Notes under the pieces: model-generated
Told to the model about the DNA's origin: nothing
Databases searched by the model: none
What the model saw: only the letters and a program-made list of their open reading frames with translations
Made by a program: the position numbers and the translations under genes
Shown here: positions 1 through 8,175 of the stretch, piece after piece
How the letters are laid out: each line of letters starts with the position of its first letter
How positions within the stretch are numbered: position 1 is the stretch's first letter
NCBI GenBank assembly: GCA_024279915.1
Contig: JAJRRB010000012.1
Span: forward strand, 1 to 58,333
Direction: 5' to 3'
Origin: Deltaproteobacteria bacterium
Lineage (GTDB): Bacteria; Desulfobacterota; Desulfuromonadia; Desulfuromonadales; BM103
DNA: 58,333 nucleotides

Positions 1-426
1 ATCTCGACAAATGCGCCAAAAGCATTTATGCACGGCCCGACCTTCATGGCCAACCCACTGGCCTGTGCTGTCGCCAATGCCAGCATCGACCTGCTTCTGG
101 AAAGCCCCTGGCAGGAGCGTATCGAAGCGATGTCCGAGGCCGTTGCCCGGCACCTGATTCCCTGCCAGGAGTGGGAGGGTGTCGCCGATGTGCGCATCAA
201 GGGTGGGATAGGCGTTCTGGAGCTGAAGCAACCTGTCAACATGGCTTCAATCACCAAACGCTTTGTCGATAAAGGCGTCTGGGTTCGACCCTTCGGCAAA
301 CTGGTCTACGTTATGCCGCCTTATATCATCAGTGGTGAGGATTTGAACCTGCTGCTGACCGCAATGACTGAAGCAGTGGCGGAAGAACTGGAGGCTGGGT
401 CTAGAGGCCGGATGGACCCCCGATAA
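1..426 (+). CDS. bioA: BioA C-terminal part (adenosylmethionine-8-amino-7-oxononanoate aminotransferase), cut by left edge
   Basis: This is the 3' end of a PLP-dependent class-III aminotransferase that makes 7,8-diaminopelargonate from KAPA and S-adenosylmethionine in biotin synthesis (family knowledge). The frame is open from base 1. Visible residues include the FMHGPTFMANPLACAVANAS stretch, the conserved segment of BioA just after the PLP lysine region, and a C-terminal small-domain stretch with VWVRPFGKLVYVMPPYI. About 142 residues are visible; the rest, including the PLP lysine, lies outside the window. The ATG at 28 is internal and is not the true start. No other biotin gene is visible downstream, so whether it belongs to a bio operon cannot be judged. 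Confidence 0.9.
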   Translation: MSTNAPKAFMHGPTFMANPLACAVANASIDLLLESPWQERIEAMSEAVARHLIPCQEWEGVADVRIKGGIGVLELKQPVNMASITKRFVDKGVWVRPFGKLVYVMPPYIISGEDLNLLLTAMTEAVAEELEAGSRGRMDPR

Positions 427-642
427 AACCTTTCAGGGATGACAGACGTTTTCATTAACAGCTCAACACCCCCCTGCTCGTTGTACTCGCTTCCCCCCTG
501 TAAAACAGGGGGGATTGAGGGGGGTGGTAATTTGTTTTGCTGAATAGTGACGAAAATTATATCGTTTTATCCAACAAGTTTCGGTATTCTGTATTTCGTC
601 TAATCTCTTCTGACGTCTCAATAGCACACAAGGATCATCCCC
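427..642. repeat. bioA-speB intergenic region with G/C-run palindromes
   Basis: No gene is seen. Bases 493-501 (CCCCCCTGT) and 505-513 (ACAGGGGGG) form a perfect 9-bp hairpin with an AAA loop. An outer C-run near 469-475 and a G-run near 519-525 can pair around it. It has no T-tract, so it is at best a weak terminator for bioA. It looks like an extragenic palindromic element. The speB start at 643 is preceded by AAGGATC, a plausible ribosome binding site. Confidence 0.5.
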
Positions 643-1524
643 ATGCCCGACACTTCTCAATTCCTAGCCATGCCCAATGCACCGATTGCTGAGGCGGACG
701 TCCTGCTCCTGCCAATTCCGCTGGAAAGAACCGTCTCCTTCAAACCGGGAACTAGCGACGCCCCCAAAACGATCCTGAAGACAACCGAGCAGCTCGAGTT
801 TTACGAGGAAGATGCCGGGTGGTCGCCATTCAAACACATGAAGATCAGTGTTCTGCCTGAGTTTGCTGACAACAAAAAAGAGACCGACGAAAAACTGCAC
901 TCCAGGCTTGCCAAAGAGGTGGCCGCTTTACCTGCCGACAACCTGTTTATAGGCCTCGGTGGCGAACATTCCCTGACACCGTCACTCGTTGAGGCACGCA
1001 TGCCGGAACCTGGAACAGTGCTCTTCCTCGACGCCCACGCTGACATGCGTATGAGTTATGAGGGAAGCAGGTACAGCCATGCCTGTCCGGTCACTCGCCT
1101 GCTGGAGCAAGGACACAAGATCGTCATGGCTGGTGTACGTTCGGTCTATGAAGGTGAAGTGGAACTGATTGAAAAAGACTCCCGCGTCACACTTTTCCTC
1201 GATTGGGATCTACGCGGCAAGGGCCAGTGGGAATCTTTCCTGCAGAAAGTCAATTCACTGGAAGGACCTGTCTACCTCTCGATCGACATGGATGTCTTCA
1301 ACCCGGCCGTTGTGCCCGGCGTCGGTACACCGCAACCTGGAGGTTTCTTCTGGTACCCAATGATTGAATTGCTTGAATCACTCTTTTCGCGCAATCAGAT
1401 CGACTTACGTGGTGTTGACGTGGTGGAACTTGTACCGGAATCAAGCCGAGTTTCAGAGATGACGGCTGCTAAGCTCCTCTTGAAAATCATCTCCTTTGGG
1501 GTTCTGCTAATGGTTTCGAATTGA
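643..1524 (+). CDS. speB: agmatinase/arginase-family ureohydrolase with frameshifted 3' end
   Basis: Ureohydrolase-family enzyme that would hydrolyse agmatine (or a related guanidino compound) to putrescine and urea. Metal-ligand motifs are visible: GGEHS, DAHADMR and SIDMDVFNPAVVPGVGTPQP, typical of the binuclear manganese site. The frame ends at 1524 after the out-of-family tail FGVLLMVSN. Adding one base at about 1497 restores FWGSANGFELKP and continues to a stop at 1563-1565. That restored tail matches the partial second copy at 7700-7873, which ends FWGSAQGFNLKP and so on. I infer a one-base deletion that replaces the last 23 residues with 9. The metal site is intact, so activity may survive; a sequencing error is also possible. 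Assignment to agmatinase rather than another ureohydrolase is from overall pattern. Confidence 0.85.
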   Translation: MPDTSQFLAMPNAPIAEADVLLLPIPLERTVSFKPGTSDAPKTILKTTEQLEFYEEDAGWSPFKHMKISVLPEFADNKKETDEKLHSRLAKEVAALPADNLFIGLGGEHSLTPSLVEARMPEPGTVLFLDAHADMRMSYEGSRYSHACPVTRLLEQGHKIVMAGVRSVYEGEVELIEKDSRVTLFLDWDLRGKGQWESFLQKVNSLEGPVYLSIDMDVFNPAVVPGVGTPQPGGFFWYPMIELLESLFSRNQIDLRGVDVVELVPESSRVSEMTAAKLLLKIISFGVLLMVSN

Positions 1525-1590
1525 AGCCACAAACCGGAAGTCAGATGCAGGCTGAGTACGAATAATTTTCAACTAAAATACTAGCGACTT

Positions 1591-1618
1591 CAAGGGCCAC
1601 CTTATCAGGGGGCCCTTG
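1591..1618 (+). terminator. hairpin after speB
   Basis: CAAGGGCC pairs with GGCCCTTG around a short CC/GG-closed loop. The downstream sequence is only modestly T-rich. The equivalent hairpin in the second copy (7898-7923) has a longer continuous stem, which supports a conserved terminator role. Confidence 0.6.
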
Positions 1619-1775
1619 CTCGTTTCGGCAAAGGCACCTAAGTCTTTAGCCAAAATCCGAGACAGACAACCCTTAGCTTACAAGACATTAATTAAGGCAC
1701 GATTATTGCAGAATACCAATGCTTTCGTGTGGTTGTGTCAAAACCGACTTTAATCCGCGAAGTAGCGTACTCAAG

Positions 1776-1804
1776 CACATTCAAAACACGGACATTCCTA
1801 TAAT
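1776..1804 (+). promoter_or_regulatory. candidate sigma-70 promoter of the 1801-aa cytochrome
   Basis: A perfect TATAAT lies at 1799-1804, conserved at the same distance from the start codon in the second copy. The hexamer 17 bases upstream (CACATT) is a poor -35, so an activator may be needed. Transcription would start near 1811, leaving a leader of roughly 58 bases. Confidence 0.45.
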
Positions 1805-1846
1805 CAGTTGGAGGGTTCAGGCTCTTTGTTTTTCAGCACGTTGAAT

Positions 1847-1862
1847 ATATCCGGGGGGATAT
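1847..1862 (+). promoter_or_regulatory. leader hairpin overlapping the G-run ribosome binding site
   Basis: ATATCC at 1847-1852 can pair with GGATAT at 1857-1862 around GGGG. The only Shine-Dalgarno-like sequence before the ATG at 1869 is this G-run, so the hairpin could partly mask it. The same element precedes the second cytochrome at 8154-8169. Confidence 0.4.
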
Positions 1863-1868
1863 TCTTGC

Positions 1869-4800
1869 ATGTCGGCTTTGGGGAAAAACTTATTATTTAC
1901 AGTGCTCCTGGCTTCAATCAGTTTTTTTGATGTTATCTCTGTTCTTGCTGCTGGTGAAACCACCGCAGGGACGATGACGGTTGCATCAGGGAATGAGTCA
2001 CTTACGATCAGCGCGCCATATGCTGGAGACGGCAGCGACGGCAGCGAGAAAAACACCTTGCTGATCGAATGGGGCCTTAGTGGTGTTAATTTCAACCTCG
2101 GTTCCGATTCTTTACTCAACGCTCCCTCCCCTTACTCTTACACAATTGATGGTCTTAGCAACGGCACTGCCTATCAGGTTCGCGTAACTTGGCTGGATGC
2201 CGACAACACACCCGACCCAACACAAACCTTGACCAACCTCAAACCTTTCAACAAGTTGGTCCACAGTTCTCTGTCCACTGGTTCCACCAAATGGGGCGCC
2301 TCCGGATGGGGAGTGCCCGATGGTAAATATGGTGAGTTCGTTTGCCAAACTTGCCACATGAAACAAAGCCCAAACATCAAGAGAATCAAGTCTGTCCTGA
2401 CCGCACCCAACGGACCCGATCAACTACCAATCGAAACCGGCATTGCTCCGGACAATGTTGTTGTTTTCAGTGACACGAGGGATGGAAGTTCTAATTTTGG
2501 TGACGATAATAGCGGACATCTCATCTCTACAAAGATCTGTGAAGTCTGCCACAGCATTACCGACTATCATCGATATGACACAATCACCGACCCTGACGGC
2601 ATCGAGTCACTCTCTGAGCAAAGTGAATTGGGGCACTACAACAAAGCTGACTGCATCAAATGTCACTCTCATTCGAATGGCTTCAATCATGGCGTAGGAG
2701 CCAGAGGTTCGGGGTGTGAGCTCTGCCACGGTCACGATGTTGGCTTCGAATACTCTCCAGGCCTGTTCAGCACCGGCGCAGGCACCTCACAAAGCCACTC
2801 GACCCATTCGGAAATTGACTCTGATGACCTGAAAGGCCCGAGCATTGCCTGTTCTGGCTGCCATGATATTAACAATTACCCTTATTTTATCACTGGGATT
2901 GACGCAAATAATGACGGTAGGTTTTCCCTGGCAGAGACCGATGTTTGCAATAGCTGCCACAGCCCAGGCGGATCCTATGACGGCATTGGTGATGCGACTA
3001 TCGGCGCCAAGAAAATCTGGGACACCGGCGCATATACCGACACCAACAGCTCGACTCTCGCCGTGGGCATGGAAAAATGGTGTGCTACCTGTCATGACGA
3101 ATCGCCCGCAACCGTTAACGCTGTTGACGCACCGAATATCGTTGGCGATGAAGACGGCACTTATACCTATGGAACCGGCTGGGGATATTACAAGACCGGT
3201 CACGGACTTGATGCTGCGGAAACGCCCCCGTCCAGCGGTGGATTGTCGAGCGGTGCAGGAACGGCATGTGATGCCTGCCATGATTACTCTCTCGCCCATG
3301 TTGACGGTGAGGCCAGAACCTATGTCGTCGCTAACGACAATTACCGTGAAGGCTACCGCCTGAAGCTGGTCGATGGCCAGAACCCAATGACCATCCCCCT
3401 GACAGCGAGTCCCGCTACCGCCGCAGATTTCCGGCTTTGCTTAGGCTGTCGCGACGCTAATACTTATATTGAAGACGATGTTTATCCGTACGCGACAAAC
3501 TTCTGGAACGAGGATTCCCTTCCCAATGCGAATTACCACAAACTCCACCTTACGTTTTCCGCCTGGCCACAAGCTTTTAGTTCAGATTGGTCACAGACAC
3601 CGCCGGTTCAGTTTAGCAGCGACAGCTTTCCTTACTGCATCACCTGTCACAATGTACACGGGTCCACCCAACTCTCCATGATCAGGGACGGTAAACTGGT
3701 TAACAAGGAGCCTGGCCTGGAAATATATTACAACAGCAGCGCGGAGACAGCGGTTTATCCGTCAGCTACCACACTGGCCGAAAGTGTCAGCGCAATGGTC
3801 CCCAATCTTGGGGATAAAAAACTTTGTGGGGGTTGTCATGGAGATGGTCAATATTATCGCCTGACCACCCCTGACCCACCGCAGGCGCCGACACTAGCCT
3901 GGACAGGCGAGGCGAATTACATTAACGATGGTGCCAATCCAGATGCTGTGGTTAACACATCAAGCGTCGAATTCCGCGTCAGTTATATAGATGTAAACTT
4001 TGAATTCCCGAGTTCAATAGAATTATGGGTGGATGAAAACGATAACGGTTCTTATGAATTAAGCGAACAACATGCTTTATCTGAGGTGAATACCAGTGAT
4101 CGCAACACCAAGGATGGCAAGCTCTATAACAAAATCATGCCATTACAATATGCTGGAGATGGCACCCTTAACTATCGTTTCTATGCATCTGATGGCGTTA
4201 ACCCTGCCACCGGCTCACCTACCTCCAACCAAACAATAACAGTTCTCAACAATACCCCTGCGCTGGATTGGGCAGGAAACGACGGATACGTAAGTGACGG
4301 CGTCGCCCCAGACAGCAATCTGGCTGGCAGCAGCTTCCAGTTTCGAATTAAATACACAGACGCCGACAACAACCCACCAACGACCATACAGCTCTGGATC
4401 GACAAAAATGATGACGGTGATTACCTGGATGCCAATGAAAAAGTTGCCCTGGACGAATTCAATACATTCGAAACAGACTATACGGCCGGAAAAACATATT
4501 TAACCGACCAGCCTCTAACGAAAGCCGGTGATGGTATCTTCAAATACCGCTTCTATGCCTCCGACGGCCAAACCGCCACAGGGTTGCCAGCGACCACAGA
4601 TAAAACCGTCACGATTGAAAACAACAAACCGTCCCTGTCCTGGACCGACGAGCAGCATTACACGACTGACGGCGTGAATCCGGACAGTGCTGTGGTAACC
4701 GGCAACTTTGAATTCAGGGTGACCTACACCGATGCCGACAATGACGCGCCAACCTCTATACAGGCCTGGATAGACAAGAATGACGATATCGATTATCTCG

Positions 4801-7274
4801 ATTCGGGTGAAAAAGTTACCCTGTCAGCAGTCGATACTGATGACACGTTATATACAGATGGCAAACTATATACGTCGACAATTGCGCTTTCTCACGCTGG
4901 AGATGGCAAGTTAAATTACAGGTTTTTTGCCACAGACGGTACAGTCGATGCGATCGGTTCACCAGTCACAGATTCCACTCTAAATGTATATGCCTCGAAC
5001 AATGTACCGGACCTGGACTGGACTGGCAATACAGGCTACACCGTCAACGGCGTCGAACCCGACAGCGGAAGTGGCGGAGCCAATTTCACCTTTCAAGTTA
5101 AATATACAGATATCGATGAGACCGCTCCGACCTCAATCCAGCTATGGATCGACAAGAATGACAACGGGGATTTCCTTGATGCAGGCGAGAAAATTGATCT
5201 GGCTGCAACCGATGGCAGTGATACAATTTTCACTGATGGCAAGCTTTATGCTGTCACCACTCATGTGCCCGATGTAACGGACGGCACCGTTTCTTACCTT
5301 TTCTACGCTCACGACGGTATCGATTCTGCCACCGGGAATGCGACTGTGCCCCAGACCGTCAACGTAGTCACGCCCTTGACAGTCTGTGCTTCAGGCTGTG
5401 GTTTTTTCACTATCCAGGCAGCGATCGATGATATCGGAACCGTCAATGGCGACCATATTCTGGTTGCCGACGGTACCTATAGCGAAAACATAACCTTCAG
5501 CGGAAAGGATATCACCGTCCAGTCGATCAATGGCCCTTCTGCGACGACAATTCAGGGTGCGACTATTTCAACTAACGCTCCGGTTGTCACTTTTGACACG
5601 GGTGAAACAGCAAACGCAGTACTGGACGGCTTCACTGTTGACAATCAGGCTGCCAGTTCTGAAACCAGAGGAATATTTATATTTAATTCCCATCCCACAA
5701 TTACCAACTCAATCATTCAAGGAAATCGAACTGGCATTACCGGCGGCGCTGGGATTTACATCAGTGGCTTGTCAGGGGGTGCGACAATAAAAAACACCAT
5801 CATCGGCGGAACTAGTGCAGCGACTGGCAATGAGAGCCTGAGTAATGGCGGAGGGCTTTATTTTGAAGGCCCAACCAGCGGAGCCCTGTCAATCATCGGG
5901 AGTGTTATTCGCTACAATCAAGCCAATAGGGGTGGGGGACTTTCCGCAAACACAATCACTAACGTTATAACAATCACTGACACCATTATCAGTAACAATA
6001 GTGCCGTACGGGGCGACGGAATATATCTTACTGATGCGCCTGTAGCAATCACTAACAGCCAGGTTAATAATAATTCGGGTGAGGGCTTATACCTGTTTGA
6101 TGAAACGAATGTAGTGACGAATCCAGCAGCGATTGTAACAATTGACGATTCTACATTTAGTGGAAATGGCTCAGATGGTATCAACAAGAATTCAAAAACT
6201 GCAATACCGCTGACTATCAGTAACAGTTCATTCACCCTGAACTCTGGAAATGGAATATACGTACATGGCAGTACAGGGCTGACAACGATCAACAACACGA
6301 CTATGAGCAATAACACTTATTCTGGGTTATCAATTAGCGAATCATCCGTTATGGTAACTGACAGCCATATTGATAACAATAACTACTCAGGAGCTTACCT
6401 GCGTAGTGCATTCCTCACGCAAACGGGAACTATTGCTAATACCTCTATTTCCAATAACAAGGGCTCGTATGGTGGAGGGTTACATGTTGGGAGAAAGTAT
6501 GATGTTACTTTTACTGGCGGCACCATAAACGGCAATGAAGCTACGGATAGTGGCGGTGGACTATATGTTGATAGAGGTGTGCTTGATATTTCAAAAAGTC
6601 ATATACGCGGCAATAAAGCTCCATTTGGCGGCGGGGTTTATGTCGGCAGCAACAGCTACGGCAGCGTGACAATGACCAACTGTGACATAACCGGTAACAT
6701 TGCAGAAAACAGCCAAGGTGCTGGAATATACAACGATCAAAGCACACTAAAGCTGTACAGTTCTACTGTGAGCGGCAATGTGGCCGATGGTACCTTCGGC
6801 TCCGGAGCCGGCGTTTATTATAGAATATTCAATACACAGTCCCCTACTAGCACAATCATTCGCAACTCTATCATATGGGGTAACATTTCCAACTCGACTG
6901 ACGCTAGTGGAGTTATATCTAGTGTTTCCGCTGCCAATACAATAATAACCCATTCCGACATTGATTATATCTATACCACATATGGATATACTGATGATTC
7001 TTCCGGAGCCGATGTAGTCGTTACTAATTCCGATAATCCGATCAGTGTCATCCGTGCCAACCCAAGGTTTGTTGACATGCAGCAAGCAACAAACGGCAAT
7101 CCAATCACAACAGGAGATTTTCACCTTTCGCCAGGATCAAACTGCATCGATCGCGGGTCTGCGATAGGTTCTCCGTTGGACGATATTGACGGTGATGCAC
7201 GACCGATAAACGTCCTTGGCTACGGTGATGGTGTTGATGATTATGACATGGGCTCAGATGAGTATATCCCCTGA
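1869..7274 (+). CDS. large secreted multiheme cytochrome c with four beta-domain repeats and a C-terminal beta-helix
   Basis: 1801 residues with an N-terminal secretion signal ending near SVLAAGE. An FN3-like segment follows, then a heme region from about residue 159 to 657 with ten CXXCH motifs (for example CQTCH, CEVCH, CIKCH, CGGCH). An eleventh site reads CLGCR at residues 524-528, so its axial histidine is lost. Four similar domains of about 124 residues start near residues 676, 799, 923 and 1049, each with YTDADN-like and LWIDKNDDGDYLDAGEK-like sequences. From about residue 1168 a right-handed parallel beta-helix follows, with many short repeats containing NNS or GGGLY. Such architecture points to an exported, probably surface-exposed electron-transfer or adhesin-like protein; the exact role is unknown. 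The N-terminal heme module is shared with the two other cytochromes here. Confidence 0.9.
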   Translation: MSALGKNLLFTVLLASISFFDVISVLAAGETTAGTMTVASGNESLTISAPYAGDGSDGSEKNTLLIEWGLSGVNFNLGSDSLLNAPSPYSYTIDGLSNGTAYQVRVTWLDADNTPDPTQTLTNLKPFNKLVHSSLSTGSTKWGASGWGVPDGKYGEFVCQTCHMKQSPNIKRIKSVLTAPNGPDQLPIETGIAPDNVVVFSDTRDGSSNFGDDNSGHLISTKICEVCHSITDYHRYDTITDPDGIESLSEQSELGHYNKADCIKCHSHSNGFNHGVGARGSGCELCHGHDVGFEYSPGLFSTGAGTSQSHSTHSEIDSDDLKGPSIACSGCHDINNYPYFITGIDANNDGRFSLAETDVCNSCHSPGGSYDGIGDATIGAKKIWDTGAYTDTNSSTLAVGMEKWCATCHDESPATVNAVDAPNIVGDEDGTYTYGTGWGYYKTGHGLDAAETPPSSGGLSSGAGTACDACHDYSLAHVDGEARTYVVANDNYREGYRLKLVDGQNPMTIPLTASPATAADFRLCLGCRDANTYIEDDVYPYATNFWNEDSLPNANYHKLHLTFSAWPQAFSSDWSQTPPVQFSSDSFPYCITCHNVHGSTQLSMIRDGKLVNKEPGLEIYYNSSAETAVYPSATTLAESVSAMVPNLGDKKLCGGCHGDGQYYRLTTPDPPQAPTLAWTGEANYINDGANPDAVVNTSSVEFRVSYIDVNFEFPSSIELWVDENDNGSYELSEQHALSEVNTSDRNTKDGKLYNKIMPLQYAGDGTLNYRFYASDGVNPATGSPTSNQTITVLNNTPALDWAGNDGYVSDGVAPDSNLAGSSFQFRIKYTDADNNPPTTIQLWIDKNDDGDYLDANEKVALDEFNTFETDYTAGKTYLTDQPLTKAGDGIFKYRFYASDGQTATGLPATTDKTVTIENNKPSLSWTDEQHYTTDGVNPDSAVVTGNFEFRVTYTDADNDAPTSIQAWIDKNDDIDYLDSGEKVTLSAVDTDDTLYTDGKLYTSTIALSHAGDGKLNYRFFATDGTVDAIGSPVTDSTLNVYASNNVPDLDWTGNTGYTVNGVEPDSGSGGANFTFQVKYTDIDETAPTSIQLWIDKNDNGDFLDAGEKIDLAATDGSDTIFTDGKLYAVTTHVPDVTDGTVSYLFYAHDGIDSATGNATVPQTVNVVTPLTVCASGCGFFTIQAAIDDIGTVNGDHILVADGTYSENITFSGKDITVQSINGPSATTIQGATISTNAPVVTFDTGETANAVLDGFTVDNQAASSETRGIFIFNSHPTITNSIIQGNRTGITGGAGIYISGLSGGATIKNTIIGGTSAATGNESLSNGGGLYFEGPTSGALSIIGSVIRYNQANRGGGLSANTITNVITITDTIISNNSAVRGDGIYLTDAPVAITNSQVNNNSGEGLYLFDETNVVTNPAAIVTIDDSTFSGNGSDGINKNSKTAIPLTISNSSFTLNSGNGIYVHGSTGLTTINNTTMSNNTYSGLSISESSVMVTDSHIDNNNYSGAYLRSAFLTQTGTIANTSISNNKGSYGGGLHVGRKYDVTFTGGTINGNEATDSGGGLYVDRGVLDISKSHIRGNKAPFGGGVYVGSNSYGSVTMTNCDITGNIAENSQGAGIYNDQSTLKLYSSTVSGNVADGTFGSGAGVYYRIFNTQSPTSTIIRNSIIWGNISNSTDASGVISSVSAANTIITHSDIDYIYTTYGYTDDSSGADVVVTNSDNPISVIRANPRFVDMQQATNGNPITTGDFHLSPGSNCIDRGSAIGSPLDDIDGDARPINVLGYGDGVDDYDMGSDEYIP
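3894..5370 (+). repeat. four tandem ~124-residue domains inside the cytochrome
   Basis: Four domains begin with LAWTGE, LDWAGN, LSWTDE and LDWTGN, at 3894, 4263, 4635 and 5013. Each holds an acidic Asp/Asn-rich loop of the type DKNDDGDYLD, suggesting calcium binding, and ends with YRFYASDG-type strands. They probably act as a stalk between the heme part and the beta-helix (inference). Confidence 0.8.
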
Positions 7275-7522
7275 TTAAGTTGAGTAAAATCATGGGCTCC
7301 GGCAGCGGCTAAAGCCCGCTGTGCAGTGGTCAGGGCTGTCAGTTTACCTGACATTCTCGGATATGATAGATGACTGATCGAGTTTTCTAGATCAAAAAAT
7401 GATGAGGTATACCAGCGGGCATTGAAGGGGGTGCGGCCCGGGCAACCGGTTGGCTGCAGTGAGTTCATGACGCAAATGAAATCGCTGCCGGGCGGTCTTT
7501 ACAGGGCCGTCAGGCACTAAAA
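7275..7522. other. gap between first cytochrome and rnhA fragment; no recognised gene
   Basis: On the minus strand a 75-codon reading frame (7241-7468) lies 54 bases downstream of the rnhA fragment's stop and runs into the cytochrome end. It has no convincing ribosome binding site and I do not recognise it. It may be the truncated neighbour of rnhA that arrived with it. No hairpin with a T-tract was found after the cytochrome stop. Confidence 0.35.
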
Positions 7523-7695
7523 TCAGCAAGAATGCAGTTCCGCCAGTTCAATCGCCGTACGGGTCAACTCATCACAGCGCTCATTCTCTTCATGCCCGGC
7601 ATGCCCCTTGACCCAGCACCATTCAACCTCATGGGTCTCACAAAGTTTCAGCAAGCGTTCCCAGAGATCCCGATTGGCGACCTCCTGCTTTTTCG
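7523..7695 (-). pseudogene. rnhA: 3' fragment of ribonuclease HI gene (antisense)
   Basis: Reading the minus strand from about 7695 to a TGA at 7523-7525 gives [15 protein letters not shown], then [20 protein letters not shown] and a tail ending AELHSC. This is the C-terminal third of RNase HI, including the WVKGHAGH...NERCDELA signature with the catalytic-loop histidine. The first two thirds (the acidic active-site residues) are absent. The fragment ends abruptly where the plus-strand speB fragment begins. It is a relic and cannot encode an active enzyme by itself. Confidence 0.85.
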
Positions 7696-7699
7696 AATT

Positions 7700-7873
7700 C
7701 CTCCAATCGACTTGCGTGGAGTTGACGTGGTGGCACTCTTACCGGAAGCAAGCCGGGTTTCCGAGATGACCGCCGCGAAACTTCTTTTAAAGACCATCTC
7801 CTTCTGGGGCAGTGCTCAAGGTTTCAATCTAAAGCCACAGAACGGTAGCCAGAGGCAGGTTGAGTACGAATGA
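7700..7873 (+). pseudogene. speB: 3' fragment of speB (second copy)
   Basis: The plus-strand frame reads [18 protein letters not shown] and continues to FWGSAQGFNLKP, ending at TGA 7871-7873. It matches the C-terminal 60 or so residues of the agmatinase at 643-1524 but without that gene's frameshift. The metal-binding core is missing. The open frame upstream to 7532 is only the antisense of the rnhA fragment, so the longer 113-codon frame is not a real gene. Confidence 0.85.
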
Positions 7874-7897
7874 TCTTTATAATAAATCAAGCACTCC

Positions 7898-7923
7898 AAG
7901 GGCCACCTGATCAGGTGGTCCTT
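7898..7923 (+). terminator. rho-independent-type hairpin after speB fragment
   Basis: AAGGGCCACCT (7898-7908) pairs with AGGTGGTCCTT (7913-7923) around GATC, with one G-U pair. ATTTAGTTTT follows. Confidence 0.65.
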
Positions 7924-8083
7924 ATTTAGTTTTGGCAAAGATACCGAAGTCTTTAACCAAAATCCGAGAGAAACAACCCATGGCTTGCAATGTTTTAATT
8001 AAGGCACGATTATTGCAAAAAACCAATGCTCCTTGTGCGATTTGGTCAAAACCGACTTTAATCCGCGAAGTAGCGTACTCAGG

Positions 8084-8112
8084 CACATTCAAAACACGGA
8101 CATTCCTATAAT
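8084..8112 (+). promoter_or_regulatory. candidate promoter of the 3955-aa cytochrome
   Basis: TATAAT at 8107-8112 with a weak CACATT 17 bases upstream, the same layout as at 1776-1804. Conservation may simply reflect the duplication. Confidence 0.45.
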
Positions 8113-8153
8113 CAGTTGGAGGCTTCAGGCTCTTTGTTTTCAGCACGTTGAAT

Positions 8154-8169
8154 ATATCCGGGGGGATAT
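8154..8169 (+). promoter_or_regulatory. leader hairpin overlapping the ribosome binding site
   Basis: ATATCC (8154-8159) and GGATAT (8164-8169) flank GGGG, seven bases before the ATG at 8176. It is identical to the hairpin of the first cytochrome. Confidence 0.4.
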
Positions 8170-8175
8170 TCTTGC

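Larger units (their letters stand above)
1399..1868 (+). repeat. duplicated block, copy A (speB 3' end + terminator + cytochrome leader)
   Basis: This stretch recurs at 7706-8175. It covers the last part of speB, the intergenic terminator and the whole leader up to the ATG of the next cytochrome. The last 120 bases before the ATG are nearly identical in both copies; the speB part is visibly more diverged. Similarity continues into the cytochrome N-termini. It is a direct repeat separated by about 6.3 kb that could support recombination deleting or amplifying the first cytochrome gene. Confidence 0.85.
7706..8175 (+). repeat. duplicated block, copy B
   Basis: Second copy of the block described at 1399-1868. 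Long exact runs are shared in the leader, for example around the -10 box and the G-run hairpin. The left border of similarity lies at about 7688-7706, directly against the rnhA fragment. Confidence 0.85.

Noticed and set aside
1740-1868. c-di-GMP (GEMM) riboswitch in the cytochrome leaders, as known in Geobacter
   Set aside because: The conserved core (ACGCAAAGC and the GNRA receptor parts) is not present.
7532-7690. N-terminal extension of the speB fragment as a 113-codon gene
   Set aside because: This stretch is the antisense of the RNase HI coding sequence.
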